From a virus: 64,000 nucleotides of DNA. The translations under genes and the position numbers were made by a program. The notes under the pieces are model-generated. The model had not been told where the DNA came from, made no database searches, and was given only the letters and a program-made list of their open reading frames with translations. Where the stretch lies: positions 1-64,000 of the IMG/VR virus record IMGVR_UViG_3300035198_000053; one strand, 5' to 3'. This document shows positions 7,142 through 14,817 of this stretch, piece after piece (the first letter of the stretch is position 1; every line of letters begins with the position of its first letter).

Positions 7142-8421
7142 CGTGGAGAATGTTGGATCTTTTTTCAGGCATCGGAGGTTTCAGCCTTGCCGCTCAATGG
7201 TGTTGGGGAGACGACCTTGAGATTCAGGCATTCGTGGAGATTGACAAGTTTTGTCAGAAGGTTCTCAAGAAGCATTGGCCGGAGGTTCCGATAATTGAAG
7301 ACATCACAAAGGTTGAGTGGGTTGTTGCCGACACCGCAGAGTATGGATGCACTGGACATCCCGAACGGAAATCAGGAGGAGAGGAAAAAGAAGGGTGGAT
7401 GTGCGAATCTGGGACAGAAAATCAGCGGATTGCTTCCAACTCCTCACGGATTCAGCCCAGATGGGAAGAGCAACGGACCCACGGGGAACGAATTAGGGTT
7501 TGCCTTAAATCACCGATCAACCTCCTCACCGGCGGATTCCCCTGCCAACCTTTTTCCTGCGCTGGGAAAAGAGCAGGAACAGAAGATGACCGCTTTCTCT
7601 GGCCAGAGATGCTTAGAGCGATTCAGGCAATTAAACCACGGTGGGTCTTGGCAGAGAATGTTTCTGGACTGCTTAGTCAACAAGACGGATTGGTATTCGA
7701 GAGAGTGTGTACTGACCTGGAAGCTGAAGAGTACGAGGTTCAGCCGGTTGTTATTCCAGCTTGCGGTGTCGGGGCGCCGCACAGAAGCGACAGGGTTTGG
7801 ATTGTTGCCCATAGCCTCAGGCAATCAATTCGAGGAAGATCCAATAACTTGGAACGAGAGAAACGACAAGATAAAAATAGATCCCCATTATCACGGAAGT
7901 TCGGGGAAACCGTTAGCGGTGAAGATCGCCATGCTTCACACGCCATCTGGACGGGAACCAGGGATATCTGTAGAGAGGTTTCAGGCGAGGGAAGGCGAAC
8001 CGGCCAAGATAGGCGAGAGGGCATACGACAGGGAAACAGGCAGGCTTGCTCAAGTGGGATTGCATTAACAGATTGCGATGCTTCCGACACCCAGGGCGAA
8101 CAAGCATTCCCCTCGGAGCCCGGAGGACTTCACCCCGAATCTTGCGGCAAGGATAGAGATGTTGCCGACACCGACCGGAAGGGATCACAAGTCGGAGAAA
8201 TGCTCAGAGGAAACCTGGGAGAGGAACGCCAGACCCCTTTCGGAAACTCTTGGCAAGAACACTGGTATGAAGTTGCAACCCGCCTTTGTCGAGTGGATGA
8301 TGGGGTTCCCCGAAGGGTGGACAGGCTTAAATCACTCGGAAACGCCATAGTGCCACAAGTGGCATTTCAGATCATGAAGGCGATAAAGGAAGTGGAAAAT
8401 AATGAGAACTCAAAAGATTAA
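7138..8421 (+). CDS. DNA cytosine-5 methyltransferase
   Basis: Transfers methyl from SAM to C5 of cytosine in a specific site; in phages it protects against restriction. Motif I LDLFSGIGGFS is at residues 6-16, motif IV GGFPCQPFS has catalytic C136, motif VI is ENV (173-175), motif VIII is DRVWIVA, and the C-terminal motifs IX-X are VDRLKSLGNAIVPQVA. Two stretches are longer than a minimal enzyme: about 61-125 and a low-complexity target region rich in Arg, Gly, Asp and Thr (ALTDCDASDTQGE, VADTDRKG). These coincide with a second, overlapping coding frame. It is inserted between two halves of a GT-C-like gene with overlaps at both ends. Confidence 0.9.
   Translation: MTWRMLDLFSGIGGFSLAAQWCWGDDLEIQAFVEIDKFCQKVLKKHWPEVPIIEDITKVEWVVADTAEYGCTGHPERKSGGEEKEGWMCESGTENQRIASNSSRIQPRWEEQRTHGERIRVCLKSPINLLTGGFPCQPFSCAGKRAGTEDDRFLWPEMLRAIQAIKPRWVLAENVSGLLSQQDGLVFERVCTDLEAEEYEVQPVVIPACGVGAPHRSDRVWIVAHSLRQSIRGRSNNLEREKRQDKNRSPLSRKFGETVSGEDRHASHAIWTGTRDICREVSGEGRRTGQDRREGIRQGNRQACSSGIALTDCDASDTQGEQAFPSEPGGLHPESCGKDRDVADTDRKGSQVGEMLRGNLGEERQTPFGNSWQEHWYEVATRLCRVDDGVPRRVDRLKSLGNAIVPQVAFQIMKAIKEVENNENSKD
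7295..8068 (+). CDS. Overlapping-frame LPTP-motif protein, first part
   Basis: Within the methyltransferase gene, in the next frame, 257 codons from TTG 7295 stay open and encode a protein with repeated LPTP blocks (SGLLPTPQ, SGLLPTPH) followed by a conserved-looking domain (WYSRECVLTWKLKSTRFSRL then FQLAVSGRRTEATGFGLLP). I recall similar sequences annotated beside phage cytosine methyltransferases, which makes dual coding more likely than chance. There is no clear ribosome site. The frame ends at TAA 8068 and resumes ten bases later as the next feature, so the product is either two pieces or a broken gene. Function unknown. Confidence 0.5.
   Translation: MKTSQRLSGLLPTPQSMDALDIPNGNQEERKKKGGCANLGQKISGLLPTPHGFSPDGKSNGPTGNELGFALNHRSTSSPADSPANLFPALGKEQEQKMTAFSGQRCLERFRQLNHGGSWQRMFLDCLVNKTDWYSRECVLTWKLKSTRFSRLLFQLAVSGRRTEATGFGLLPIASGNQFEEDPITWNERNDKIKIDPHYHGSSGKPLAVKIAMLHTPSGREPGISVERFQAREGEPAKIGERAYDRETGRLAQVGLH
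8078..8350 (+). CDS. Overlapping-frame LPTP-motif protein, second part
   Basis: This continues the same overlapping frame: ATG 8078 opens MLPTPRANKH, then MLPTPTGRDH, and ends with FVEWMMGFPEGWTGL, which I recognise as the usual C-terminal signature of LPTP-rich phage proteins. The same bases encode motifs IX-X of the methyltransferase. Two family-like ends in two frames of one stretch is the strongest sign that both are real. It may be part of one protein with 7295-8068, separated by a TAA. Confidence 0.5.
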   Translation: MLPTPRANKHSPRSPEDFTPNLAARIEMLPTPTGRDHKSEKCSEETWERNARPLSETLGKNTGMKLQPAFVEWMMGFPEGWTGLNHSETP

Positions 8422-9112
8422 AGACAAATACATTCTGATCGCCATGGCCCTGATCTTCGTCTTCATCGGCCGAATGACCCTGCTCAACCTTGAGGACCGC
8501 TCCTGGTTCGGGAAGAACCTGATCGAATACGCACCGGTGAAGGAGGTCGAGTTCGTGAAGAAGTACAGACTGCCCGGCCCCATCCTCAACGACTACCTGA
8601 TCGGGGGCTACCTGATCTGGGCACTCTACCCAGACTACAAGGTCTTTATCGACCCGCGCTACGGTCCCTACTGGAAGGAGACGGGACCGGATTATTTCGA
8701 GTTCATGGCGCACCTGAACCCGGAGACATTGAGGAAATTCAACCAGAAGTACCCATTTAGGACGATCATTTTGAGCATGAGGGAGATCACGCTTATAAAC
8801 TTCCTAATCGGTCAGCCGGAGTGGAGGCTGATCTATTTCGACAAGGCGGCGGTCGTGATAGTACACTCCTCCGTCATCCCGACGCTGAGCCGGGAGGCGC
8901 TCTCGACGGACATGAGCCCGCAGAAGTTCGGGGACGTGGTCAACCCCATCGTCCTTGAGAACCTCTTCAACTTCTATCTCATGATCGGGCCGCAGTACGC
9001 CAGGGTGATAGCGGACATCTTCACGCGGAATGTGACCGTGTTCAATCAGACCAAGGGCGTGAAGTTGGCGGAGATGCGGAACAGGATAGCGCAGCGAGAA
9101 GGACAGAAATGA
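8402..9112 (+). CDS. C-terminal part of the split GT-C-like membrane protein
   Basis: 236 residues. One membrane helix (about 10-28, YILIAMALIFVFIGRMTLLN) leads into an external domain with LNDYLIGGYLIWALYPDYKV and FIDPRYGPY, which I recognise as the C-terminal periplasmic domain of large GT-C-like proteins. In full-length relatives this follows directly on a helix like the one ending the 6116-7141 product. It starts inside the methyltransferase 3' end (20-base overlap), so all three genes are probably co-translated. It is not a complete enzyme alone. Confidence 0.65.
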   Translation: MRTQKIKDKYILIAMALIFVFIGRMTLLNLEDRSWFGKNLIEYAPVKEVEFVKKYRLPGPILNDYLIGGYLIWALYPDYKVFIDPRYGPYWKETGPDYFEFMAHLNPETLRKFNQKYPFRTIILSMREITLINFLIGQPEWRLIYFDKAAVVIVHSSVIPTLSREALSTDMSPQKFGDVVNPIVLENLFNFYLMIGPQYARVIADIFTRNVTVFNQTKGVKLAEMRNRIAQREGQK

Positions 9113-9531
9113 GAGCTTCAGATAATTTGTGGCTTGTTGGGAATAGAGGAAGTTTTATAGTTCACGTTCCTGAATGTGAATTTGCAGATAAAATCCATCC
9201 AGATAATTTTGAGGAATTTGAGTCTTTAGAAAATGCATTTTCATACGGTTATAGAGAATGTATTTACTGCATGGGGGGCGGTAGAGAAAAGGAGATTCAA
9301 TGGATATTGAAAAAGCAATTATCTGATTCACTTAAATCTTCACAAAATGATGCTGGATGCTGTATTTGCGGCTATAAGAAAGCAGTTCAAAAAGCCCATC
9401 TGCATCCAAGAAGTAAAGGAGGCATAGCAATAATTCCTCTTTGTCCTAATTGTCATTGGAATTATGAGCATAATTTACTTTCAAATAAACAAAAAACGAG
9501 GCTTATAGATTATTTGAGGGGGCAGAAATGA
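9109..9531 (+). CDS. HNH endonuclease
   Basis: A 140-residue protein with two metal sites. The N-terminal part has an Ada-like pattern (VPECEFADKIHPDNFEEF, then GYRECIYC). The C-terminal part is an HNH nuclease: CCICG, KAHLHPRSKGG and LCPNCHWNYEHN. It is strikingly AT-rich beside its GC-rich neighbours and overlaps both by ATGA, the pattern expected for a free-standing homing endonuclease dropped between two genes. A role in packaging is unlikely because it lies inside the sugar island. Confidence 0.8.
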   Translation: MRASDNLWLVGNRGSFIVHVPECEFADKIHPDNFEEFESLENAFSYGYRECIYCMGGGREKEIQWILKKQLSDSLKSSQNDAGCCICGYKKAVQKAHLHPRSKGGIAIIPLCPNCHWNYEHNLLSNKQKTRLIDYLRGQK

Positions 9532-10667
9532 GGGTCGAATTCTTCCGACACAGCATCGACGAAGAAGACATCGCAAGGCTGGCCGAGACGGCAAGGTCCG
9601 TCTTCCTGACCACGGGGCCGCAGGTCGAAAAGTTCGAGAATGCATTGGGAGAGTATCTCGGCGGTCATGCCGTAGCGGTGACGAGTTGCACGGCGGCTAT
9701 GCACCTCTGTCTCCTGGCATGGGAGATAGGCCCGGACTGCGAGGTCATCACTACACCCCTGAGCTTCTGCGCCACGGCCAACGTCACCCTGCACACCTGG
9801 GCGACTCCCGTGTTTGTGGACGTGGAAGAGGAGACCGGGAATATCGACGCCGATCTGATAGAGGGGAAGATCACGGGCAGGACCAGGGCGATCATGCCCG
9901 TGCACCTTTACGGGCAGATGTGCGACATGCGGAGGATAAGACAGATAGCCAAAAAACACAAATTGATAATCATCGAGGATGCGGCCCACTGTGTCGAGGG
10001 CGTGCGGGAAGGGATACTTCCGGGGCAATTCGGGAATGCAGCCTGCTTCAGCTTTTACGCGACCAAGAATATCACTTCGGGCGAGGGCGGGGCGATAGTC
10101 ACAGACAATCGGATGAAAGCAGATCTGTTAAAGCAACTCCGGCTCCACGGAATAGACGAATCGGCGGCGGATCGCTACACGGGGGAATACAGACATTACG
10201 ACATGGGTATGCTCGGCTGGAAGTATAACATGGACGATCTTCAGGCCTCGCTGCTTATCGGCCAGTTGGAAAGAATAGACGAACTATGGAATAGAAGGGA
10301 GATTATTTGTCGGGATTATGAAATGGCGTTCGCTAAAGTAGAGGGGATAAGACTCATCAAGCCAACGCACGATATTTATCCGTCTAATCGTCACGCTCGG
10401 CACCTGTTCACCATTCAGGTGGCGCCGGAGCACAGGGACGCGATTCTCCATGAACTGCAAAAGAAGGATATCGGCGTGGCGGTGCACTTCAGGCCGATTC
10501 ATCTCATGTCCTACTATCGGGAGCGGTTCGGGTATAAGGAAGGAGACTTTCCCGTGGCGGAGCGGATCGGGGCAAGCACGATCTCCCTACCCCTTTATCC
10601 CAGACTGACGGATGAGGAAGTGGAGTACGTGATCAAGGCGGTGAAGGAGGTCCTAGCCTCGGCATGA
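9528..10667 (+). CDS. DegT/DnrJ/EryC1 family sugar aminotransferase
   Basis: A PLP-dependent aminotransferase that adds an amino group to a nucleotide-linked keto sugar. Full length (379 aa). The PLP lysine is K180 in FSFYATKNITSGEGG, with the preceding PLP-contacting D151 in IIEDAAH. It also shows TSCTAAMHL (52-60), TTPLSFCATANV and the C-terminal GVAVHFRPIHLMSYYRERFG. Relatives act at C4 of UDP-linked 4-keto-6-deoxy sugars (PseC, LegC, ArnB types). The dehydratase at 15593-16642 could supply its substrate. The enzyme class is secure; the exact sugar is not. Confidence 0.9.
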   Translation: MRVEFFRHSIDEEDIARLAETARSVFLTTGPQVEKFENALGEYLGGHAVAVTSCTAAMHLCLLAWEIGPDCEVITTPLSFCATANVTLHTWATPVFVDVEEETGNIDADLIEGKITGRTRAIMPVHLYGQMCDMRRIRQIAKKHKLIIIEDAAHCVEGVREGILPGQFGNAACFSFYATKNITSGEGGAIVTDNRMKADLLKQLRLHGIDESAADRYTGEYRHYDMGMLGWKYNMDDLQASLLIGQLERIDELWNRREIICRDYEMAFAKVEGIRLIKPTHDIYPSNRHARHLFTIQVAPEHRDAILHELQKKDIGVAVHFRPIHLMSYYRERFGYKEGDFPVAERIGASTISLPLYPRLTDEEVEYVIKAVKEVLASA

Positions 10668-10752
10668 AAAAATGGTATGTCATAGAGGGATAATTTTGGT
10701 AGTCACTTGGTTTTTTCTGTTGGGTTGCATTCTGAAATCGTGCGGAGCGTGA
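10664..10752 (+). pseudogene. Small membrane peptide, apparently frameshifted
   Basis: ATG 10664 overlaps the stop of the aminotransferase and encodes MKKWYVIEG before TAA 10691. The -1 frame then continues as IILVVTWFFLLGCILKSCGA to TGA 10752. Joined, they give a neat 29-residue single-helix membrane peptide, similar in build to the one at 11651. Either one base is lost in the sequence, the gene is decayed, or translation starts at a rare codon. Confidence 0.3.
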
Positions 10753-10755
10753 TGA

Positions 10756-11649
10756 ATGAATAGACTTGAGGATGCGGGTTATTTCCCCAAAGTGATTCTC
10801 ATCGACACCTGTTCCTTCTGCGATCTCCGTTGCTCAATGTGCGCCCACAAGGACATGAAGCGGAAGAAGGGCGTCATGACCTGGAGGCTCTTCACCAAGA
10901 TCATAAATGAGATAGCGGAGAGAGACAGGAACGCGCGCGTGTGGCTGGTCTTCTTCGGAGAGGCGCTTATTTTAAAGAACAGCAGGCCGTCGATATTTGA
11001 CATGATCGCGTACTCCAAAAAGAAGGGGTTGACAGATGTCGTGCTAAATACGAACGGAAAGCTGCTCGATATAGATGCCGCAGATAAGCTGATCGAATCC
11101 GGCCTGGATGCGATCTATGTGGGGATAGATGCTTTTACCCCCGAGACGTATGACAGGCTGAGGATTGGCGGGGATTATTGGAGCGTTGTTCGAAACGTGG
11201 AATCGTTCATGGCGTACAAAGAGGGATTGGAGATCAGGCACCCGAAAATATTCGTTCAGTTTGTGGAAATGGAAGAGAACTTTGAAGAGCGGGATCAGTT
11301 TGTCCGCTATTGGACGCACAGGGGCGCGGAGGTGAAGATCCGCCCCAAGGTGAGCTGGGCCGGGGCTGTGGACGCTCCTAACCTGACGGCGGGGAACATG
11401 GAGCGGCATCCCTGCTATTGGGCTATGCAGACGATGTCGATCACGAACGAGGGGAAGGTGGTCACGTGCGCCGTGGACGTAGAGGCCAAGTTCGTGGCCG
11501 GGGACGTGAACAATAATTCCCTGTCCGAGATCTGGAACGGGACGCTGAAGGATCTGAGGGCGATGCACCTGGCGGGAGATTATTCCTGGCTGCCCCATCA
11601 TTGTTTCTCGTGCCGGGACTGGCAGGCGGCGAGGGCGGAGTTCTATTGA
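10756..11649 (+). CDS. Radical SAM protein with SPASM-like C-terminus
   Basis: A 297-residue radical SAM enzyme. The 4Fe-4S motif CxxxCxxC is C22-DLR-C26-SM-C29. The barrel follows, with FFGEAL (normally GGEPL), VLNTNGKLLD and YVGIDAFTPETYDRLR. The C-terminus has MSITNEGKVVTCAVD, GDVNNNSLSEIWNG and a closing C-F-S-C pair, as in SPASM proteins that bind auxiliary Fe-S clusters. Relatives of this build occur in O-antigen and sugar-modification loci. The reaction here is unknown. ATG 10756 is chosen because ATG 10752 runs into a stop after three codons. Confidence 0.85.
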   Translation: MNRLEDAGYFPKVILIDTCSFCDLRCSMCAHKDMKRKKGVMTWRLFTKIINEIAERDRNARVWLVFFGEALILKNSRPSIFDMIAYSKKKGLTDVVLNTNGKLLDIDAADKLIESGLDAIYVGIDAFTPETYDRLRIGGDYWSVVRNVESFMAYKEGLEIRHPKIFVQFVEMEENFEERDQFVRYWTHRGAEVKIRPKVSWAGAVDAPNLTAGNMERHPCYWAMQTMSITNEGKVVTCAVDVEAKFVAGDVNNNSLSEIWNGTLKDLRAMHLAGDYSWLPHHCFSCRDWQAARAEFY

Positions 11650-11650
11650 G

Positions 11651-11734
11651 ATGAAAAACAGAATCTTCATGCTTGTCGTCTGGGTAGTGTTCGCAATCGG
11701 ATTGTTGAAATTCCTGTGGATGTGCGGAAAGTGA
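11651..11734 (+). CDS. Tiny single-helix membrane protein, 27 aa
   Basis: ATG 11651 follows immediately on the radical SAM stop and encodes a basic start, a hydrophobic helix (MLVVWVVFAIGLLKFLW) and MCGK at the end, stopping 7 bases before asnB. The composition and tight packing suggest a real small gene. Function unknown; it might be a membrane tether for glycan enzymes. Confidence 0.45.
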   Translation: MKNRIFMLVVWVVFAIGLLKFLWMCGK

Positions 11735-11741
11735 GGAGAAT

Positions 11742-13499
11742 ATGTGTGGGATTTGTGGCTTCTCTGGATCTGCGGACCTATCGACTTTGAGGAGAATGAC
11801 AGATGTCATCGCCCACCGGGGGCCTGATGATGAGGGTTTCTATTGCGACGGAGAAATGAATCTAGCCATGAAGCGGTTGGCTATCGTGGACTTGAAGGCG
11901 CGGCAGCCGGTCCACAATGAGAACGAGACGATCTGGGTCGTCTTCAACGGCGAGATTTACAACCATGCGGAGTTGAGGGACAGGCTTGAGAAACTGGGGC
12001 ACCGGTTCTACACCGACCACTCGGATACGGAGGTCATCGTCCATATTTACGAAGAAGACATATCCTTTCCCATGAATGGTATGTTCACTTTCGCTCTTTG
12101 GAATAAGGAAAAAGAAAGGCTTCTGCTCGTTCGGGACCGCTTTGGAGTGAAACCTCTTTTCTATGCTCTGGTCGATGGACAAATAGTTTTCGCTTCTGAG
12201 ATAAAAGCGATTCTTGCCTATCCCAAATATCAGAAGCGGATGAACTATGAGGCGGTCTATCATTACTTCACTTTCAAGAACATTTCCTCTCCTATGACTG
12301 CCTTCGAGGGAATATACGCAGTAAGGCCGGGAGGGGCAGTTGTTTTCGAGAATGGAAAGATAGAGAAAATGACGTGGTATAAACTGAATTTTGCCGAAGA
12401 CAATTGCATCACGGAAAAAGAGGCGGCGGCCCAAATCATTTATCTGCTTGAGGAGGCCGTTAAATCCCGCATGCAGATGGATGTTCCTTTCGGAGCCTAT
12501 TTGAGCGGAGGAGTCGATTCGAGCGCCGTCGTGGCTCTCATGAGCCGTCATTCGACGAAGCCAATCAGGACCTTCTGCCTGGGCTATGAGGATGAGCTGA
12601 AGAACAAGGAGGCGGACATCTACCACGCTCGGAGGGTCGCCAAAGTCTTCGGGACCGACCATCACGAGTACATCATGTCGGCGAAGGAACTAATTGAGGA
12701 CATCGACAATGTGGTTCGCTCTTTCGACCAGCCGTTCTCCGGGACTATCTCAACTTATTTCCTAACGAAGTTGATTTCGAAGCACGTCAAGGTAGCGCTC
12801 TCCGGGGACGGGGCGGACGAGCTGTTCGGGAGCTACCTATCGCACAGACTCGCTCAGGAAATGCATGATCGCGGCCAAAATGAATCAGCATGGAGGTATG
12901 ACCTAACGGTTTTCAAGGGCAGTGAGAAACAAGATTTGTTGAGCGAAGAGTTTGTAGAGAATCGAAGGCAAGAGCGGAACACGCAGACTTCCTTCACCCT
13001 ATTGGAAAATTGCTTTTCGAGTCTTTCGGGACAAGACCCTCTTAACCGCATTTTAGAAATGGAGTGGAACACCCAGCTCCCCGACCAGGTGCTCGCGTTT
13101 GTGGACTTCCTTTCGATGACGCACTCAGTCGAGATCCGATCCCCGTTCCTTGACTATCGGCTCGTGGAGTTCGTGGCCTCGCTTCCGGGGTTGATGAAGA
13201 TCAAGAACGGAAGGACCAAGCACATCCTGAAGGAGGCGGTCAAGGGTCTGCTCCCGGAGGGGATCGTGGACAGGCTGAAGGAGGGGTTCGTCCTGCCCAT
13301 CTATGATTGGCTGCAAAATCAACTTGAGGGCTACGTGGCAGATAGTCTCGCAGGATGGAGATTGAAGAAGCACGGATTGTTTAACGTGGACATCGTAAAG
13401 GAAATTTTGAATCGGTATTACAGCGGCGATAGGCAGTTGGCCGCGAAGATCTGGAACCTCGTGATGTTCCAGAAGTGGTGGGAGGTGTATTTTGGATAG
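11742..13499 (+). CDS. asnB: Asparagine synthase (glutamine-hydrolysing) family protein
   Basis: 585 residues with the two domains of AsnB. The N-terminal class II glutaminase starts at Cys2 (MCGICGFSG) with AHRGPDD (24-30), VFNGEIYN and RDRFGVKP. The C-terminal synthetase has the ATP PP-loop SGGVDSS (255-261) and ALSGDGADELFGSY. It releases ammonia from glutamine and passes it to an ATP-activated carboxylate. In sugar loci such proteins often amidate an uronic acid or other sugar carboxylate rather than aspartate, which I think more likely here. A GGAG site precedes ATG 11742. Confidence 0.9.
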   Translation: MCGICGFSGSADLSTLRRMTDVIAHRGPDDEGFYCDGEMNLAMKRLAIVDLKARQPVHNENETIWVVFNGEIYNHAELRDRLEKLGHRFYTDHSDTEVIVHIYEEDISFPMNGMFTFALWNKEKERLLLVRDRFGVKPLFYALVDGQIVFASEIKAILAYPKYQKRMNYEAVYHYFTFKNISSPMTAFEGIYAVRPGGAVVFENGKIEKMTWYKLNFAEDNCITEKEAAAQIIYLLEEAVKSRMQMDVPFGAYLSGGVDSSAVVALMSRHSTKPIRTFCLGYEDELKNKEADIYHARRVAKVFGTDHHEYIMSAKELIEDIDNVVRSFDQPFSGTISTYFLTKLISKHVKVALSGDGADELFGSYLSHRLAQEMHDRGQNESAWRYDLTVFKGSEKQDLLSEEFVENRRQERNTQTSFTLLENCFSSLSGQDPLNRILEMEWNTQLPDQVLAFVDFLSMTHSVEIRSPFLDYRLVEFVASLPGLMKIKNGRTKHILKEAVKGLLPEGIVDRLKEGFVLPIYDWLQNQLEGYVADSLAGWRLKKHGLFNVDIVKEILNRYYSGDRQLAAKIWNLVMFQKWWEVYFG

Positions 13500-13644
13500 G
13501 GAAAGAGTAATTGACCTGCGGTGGGAGCCGGAATTTGTTTATCAATACGTGGCGTTGCGAAATGAATATATTCATTCTCAAAGACTTTTTGAAAGGAACG
13601 AATTTGAAAAATACAGCATCAGATACTTCAAAAGGATCGGTTGA
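13492..13644 (+). CDS. Small hypothetical protein, 50 aa
   Basis: TTG 13492 overlaps the asnB stop and has GGGAGG 8-9 bases upstream. The 50 codons encode a charged, aromatic-rich protein (DLRWEPEFVYQYVALRNEY, ending YFKRIG). It overlaps the start region of the next gene in another frame. The ribosome site and coupled start support it; no family is recognised. Confidence 0.4.
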   Translation: MDRERVIDLRWEPEFVYQYVALRNEYIHSQRLFERNEFEKYSIRYFKRIG

Positions 13645-14584
13645 GCACAAGCAGAAAGAGTACGGCATCCGCCCCGAGGCGAAAGACTTCCCCATGATGT
13701 GCGTTCTATCCATGACCTACGTTTGCAACGCGCAATGTCCGAACTGCCCCTATACGAATTCGGAGATCCGGGAGGGCTTCAAGGACCAGCCCATGATGAG
13801 CGAGGGAACGTTCAAGATCATCGCCGACCAGTGCGGGGAGCACGGGGCCTGGATTCGGATCTCCGGGGGCGGGGAGCCGATGCTCCATCCCAAGGCCGTG
13901 GAGCTGATCGAGTACGCGAAGTTCAGGGGCGCGAAGGTGGGACTCATCACGAACGGGTCAAAATTCAATGCCGTCAATGCGCTGAGGCTGCTTAACGCGC
14001 AGACCGATATGATCGAATTCAGCGTGGACGCGGCGGACAGCGAGACATACGCGAAGGTCAGGAATGGACTCGACTGGAAACTCCTCCTGTCCAATGCGAT
14101 GCAGATGGTGAGCCTCAGGAATAGCCTTCATAGCTCGACTCGAATCATCGCCAGCGGGGTGAATCAGGTCGGGGTGGATATTAAAGCCGTCGGCAAATTC
14201 TGGCGCCACATCGTAGACGAGTTCCAAGAGAGGAAGTTTTTGACCTGGGGGATCAATGATGAATCGAAGTCGGCGGACCCCACGCCATACCTTCCTCCGG
14301 AGGAGCGTATTCCCTGTCCCTTCATCTTTGAGCGGCTGAACATCGACACGCGGGGCCGGGTCATGGTGTGCGGATTCGACATCGCGGGGAAGACGGACCT
14401 GGGGAACATCCACAAGAAGTCGATAGCAGACATCTGGCTCGGAAAGTCGTTTCAGTTCTACCGGGAGAGGCACTTAGCGGGGCGCGGGCATGAAATTCCC
14501 TTGTGCGGAAGCTGCCCCGATTGGCAGTATCGATCGTGGCAGCACAATTACTGGAAGCTGGTGAAAAATGCCAGAAAAGAATGA
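13604..14584 (+). CDS. Radical SAM/SPASM protein
   Basis: TTG 13604 has AAGGA at a good distance; ATG 13562 in the same frame lacks one. The protein (326 aa) has the 4Fe-4S motif in VCNAQCPNCPY, RISGGGEPMLHP for SAM binding, LITNGSKFN and IEFSVDAADSETYAKVRNG. Its C-terminal cluster region includes CPFIFERLNI, VMVCGFD, GNIHKKSIADIWLG and CGSCPDW. It is the second such enzyme in the island, so two different radical steps on the glycan, or peptide maturation, are possible. The reaction is unknown. Confidence 0.85.
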   Translation: MKNTASDTSKGSVEHKQKEYGIRPEAKDFPMMCVLSMTYVCNAQCPNCPYTNSEIREGFKDQPMMSEGTFKIIADQCGEHGAWIRISGGGEPMLHPKAVELIEYAKFRGAKVGLITNGSKFNAVNALRLLNAQTDMIEFSVDAADSETYAKVRNGLDWKLLLSNAMQMVSLRNSLHSSTRIIASGVNQVGVDIKAVGKFWRHIVDEFQERKFLTWGINDESKSADPTPYLPPEERIPCPFIFERLNIDTRGRVMVCGFDIAGKTDLGNIHKKSIADIWLGKSFQFYRERHLAGRGHEIPLCGSCPDWQYRSWQHNYWKLVKNARKE

Positions 14585-14771
14585 AACTCCCATTATTTAC
14601 GACAAGATCTGGTATTGGAAAAAGAGATTTCCTGGCCGCAAGGGGCAGTCTTGCCGGATAGTTTCAAGAAGCAAGGTTAGCGTTTTAGTTGAGTTTGAAG
14701 ATGGGTTTAGAGCGGTAACAAGTTGGTATGGAGTAAGAAAAAATAAGGGGGTGGTGGACCATGCTGGGTAA
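14568..14771 (+). CDS. Small hypothetical protein, 67 aa
   Basis: ATG 14568 overlaps the radical SAM 3' end. The protein is basic and aromatic-rich (IWYWKKRFPGRKGQ) with a short beta-rich middle (CRIVSRSKVSVLVEFEDGF) that looks like a small SH3-like barrel. It is AT-richer than its neighbours. Similar small basic barrels are common phage accessory proteins. No family is assigned. Confidence 0.5.
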   Translation: MPEKNETPIIYDKIWYWKKRFPGRKGQSCRIVSRSKVSVLVEFEDGFRAVTSWYGVRKNKGVVDHAG

Positions 14772-14817
14772 GAGAACTATTGCAATTTTGCAACCAGGTT
14801 ATCTTCCCTGGCTGTGA
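14761..14817 (+). other. N-terminal fragment of WbqC, out of frame with the body
   Basis: ATG 14761 (upstream GGGGGTGG) encodes MLGKRTIAILQPGYLPWL and stops at TGA 14815-14817. This is the standard beginning of WbqC proteins. The rest of the protein continues in the -1 frame from 14814, so gene and start are separated by a GTGA overlap. Confidence 0.65.

Noticed and set aside
9109-9531. HNH protein as a packaging nuclease (as near cos in HK97)
   Set aside because: It lies inside the sugar island, overlaps both neighbours and is AT-rich, so a homing-type gene is more likely.
13492-13644. Small frame as an N-terminal extension of the radical SAM protein
   Set aside because: It is in a different frame and closes before the enzyme's cysteine motif, so it is listed as a separate small gene.
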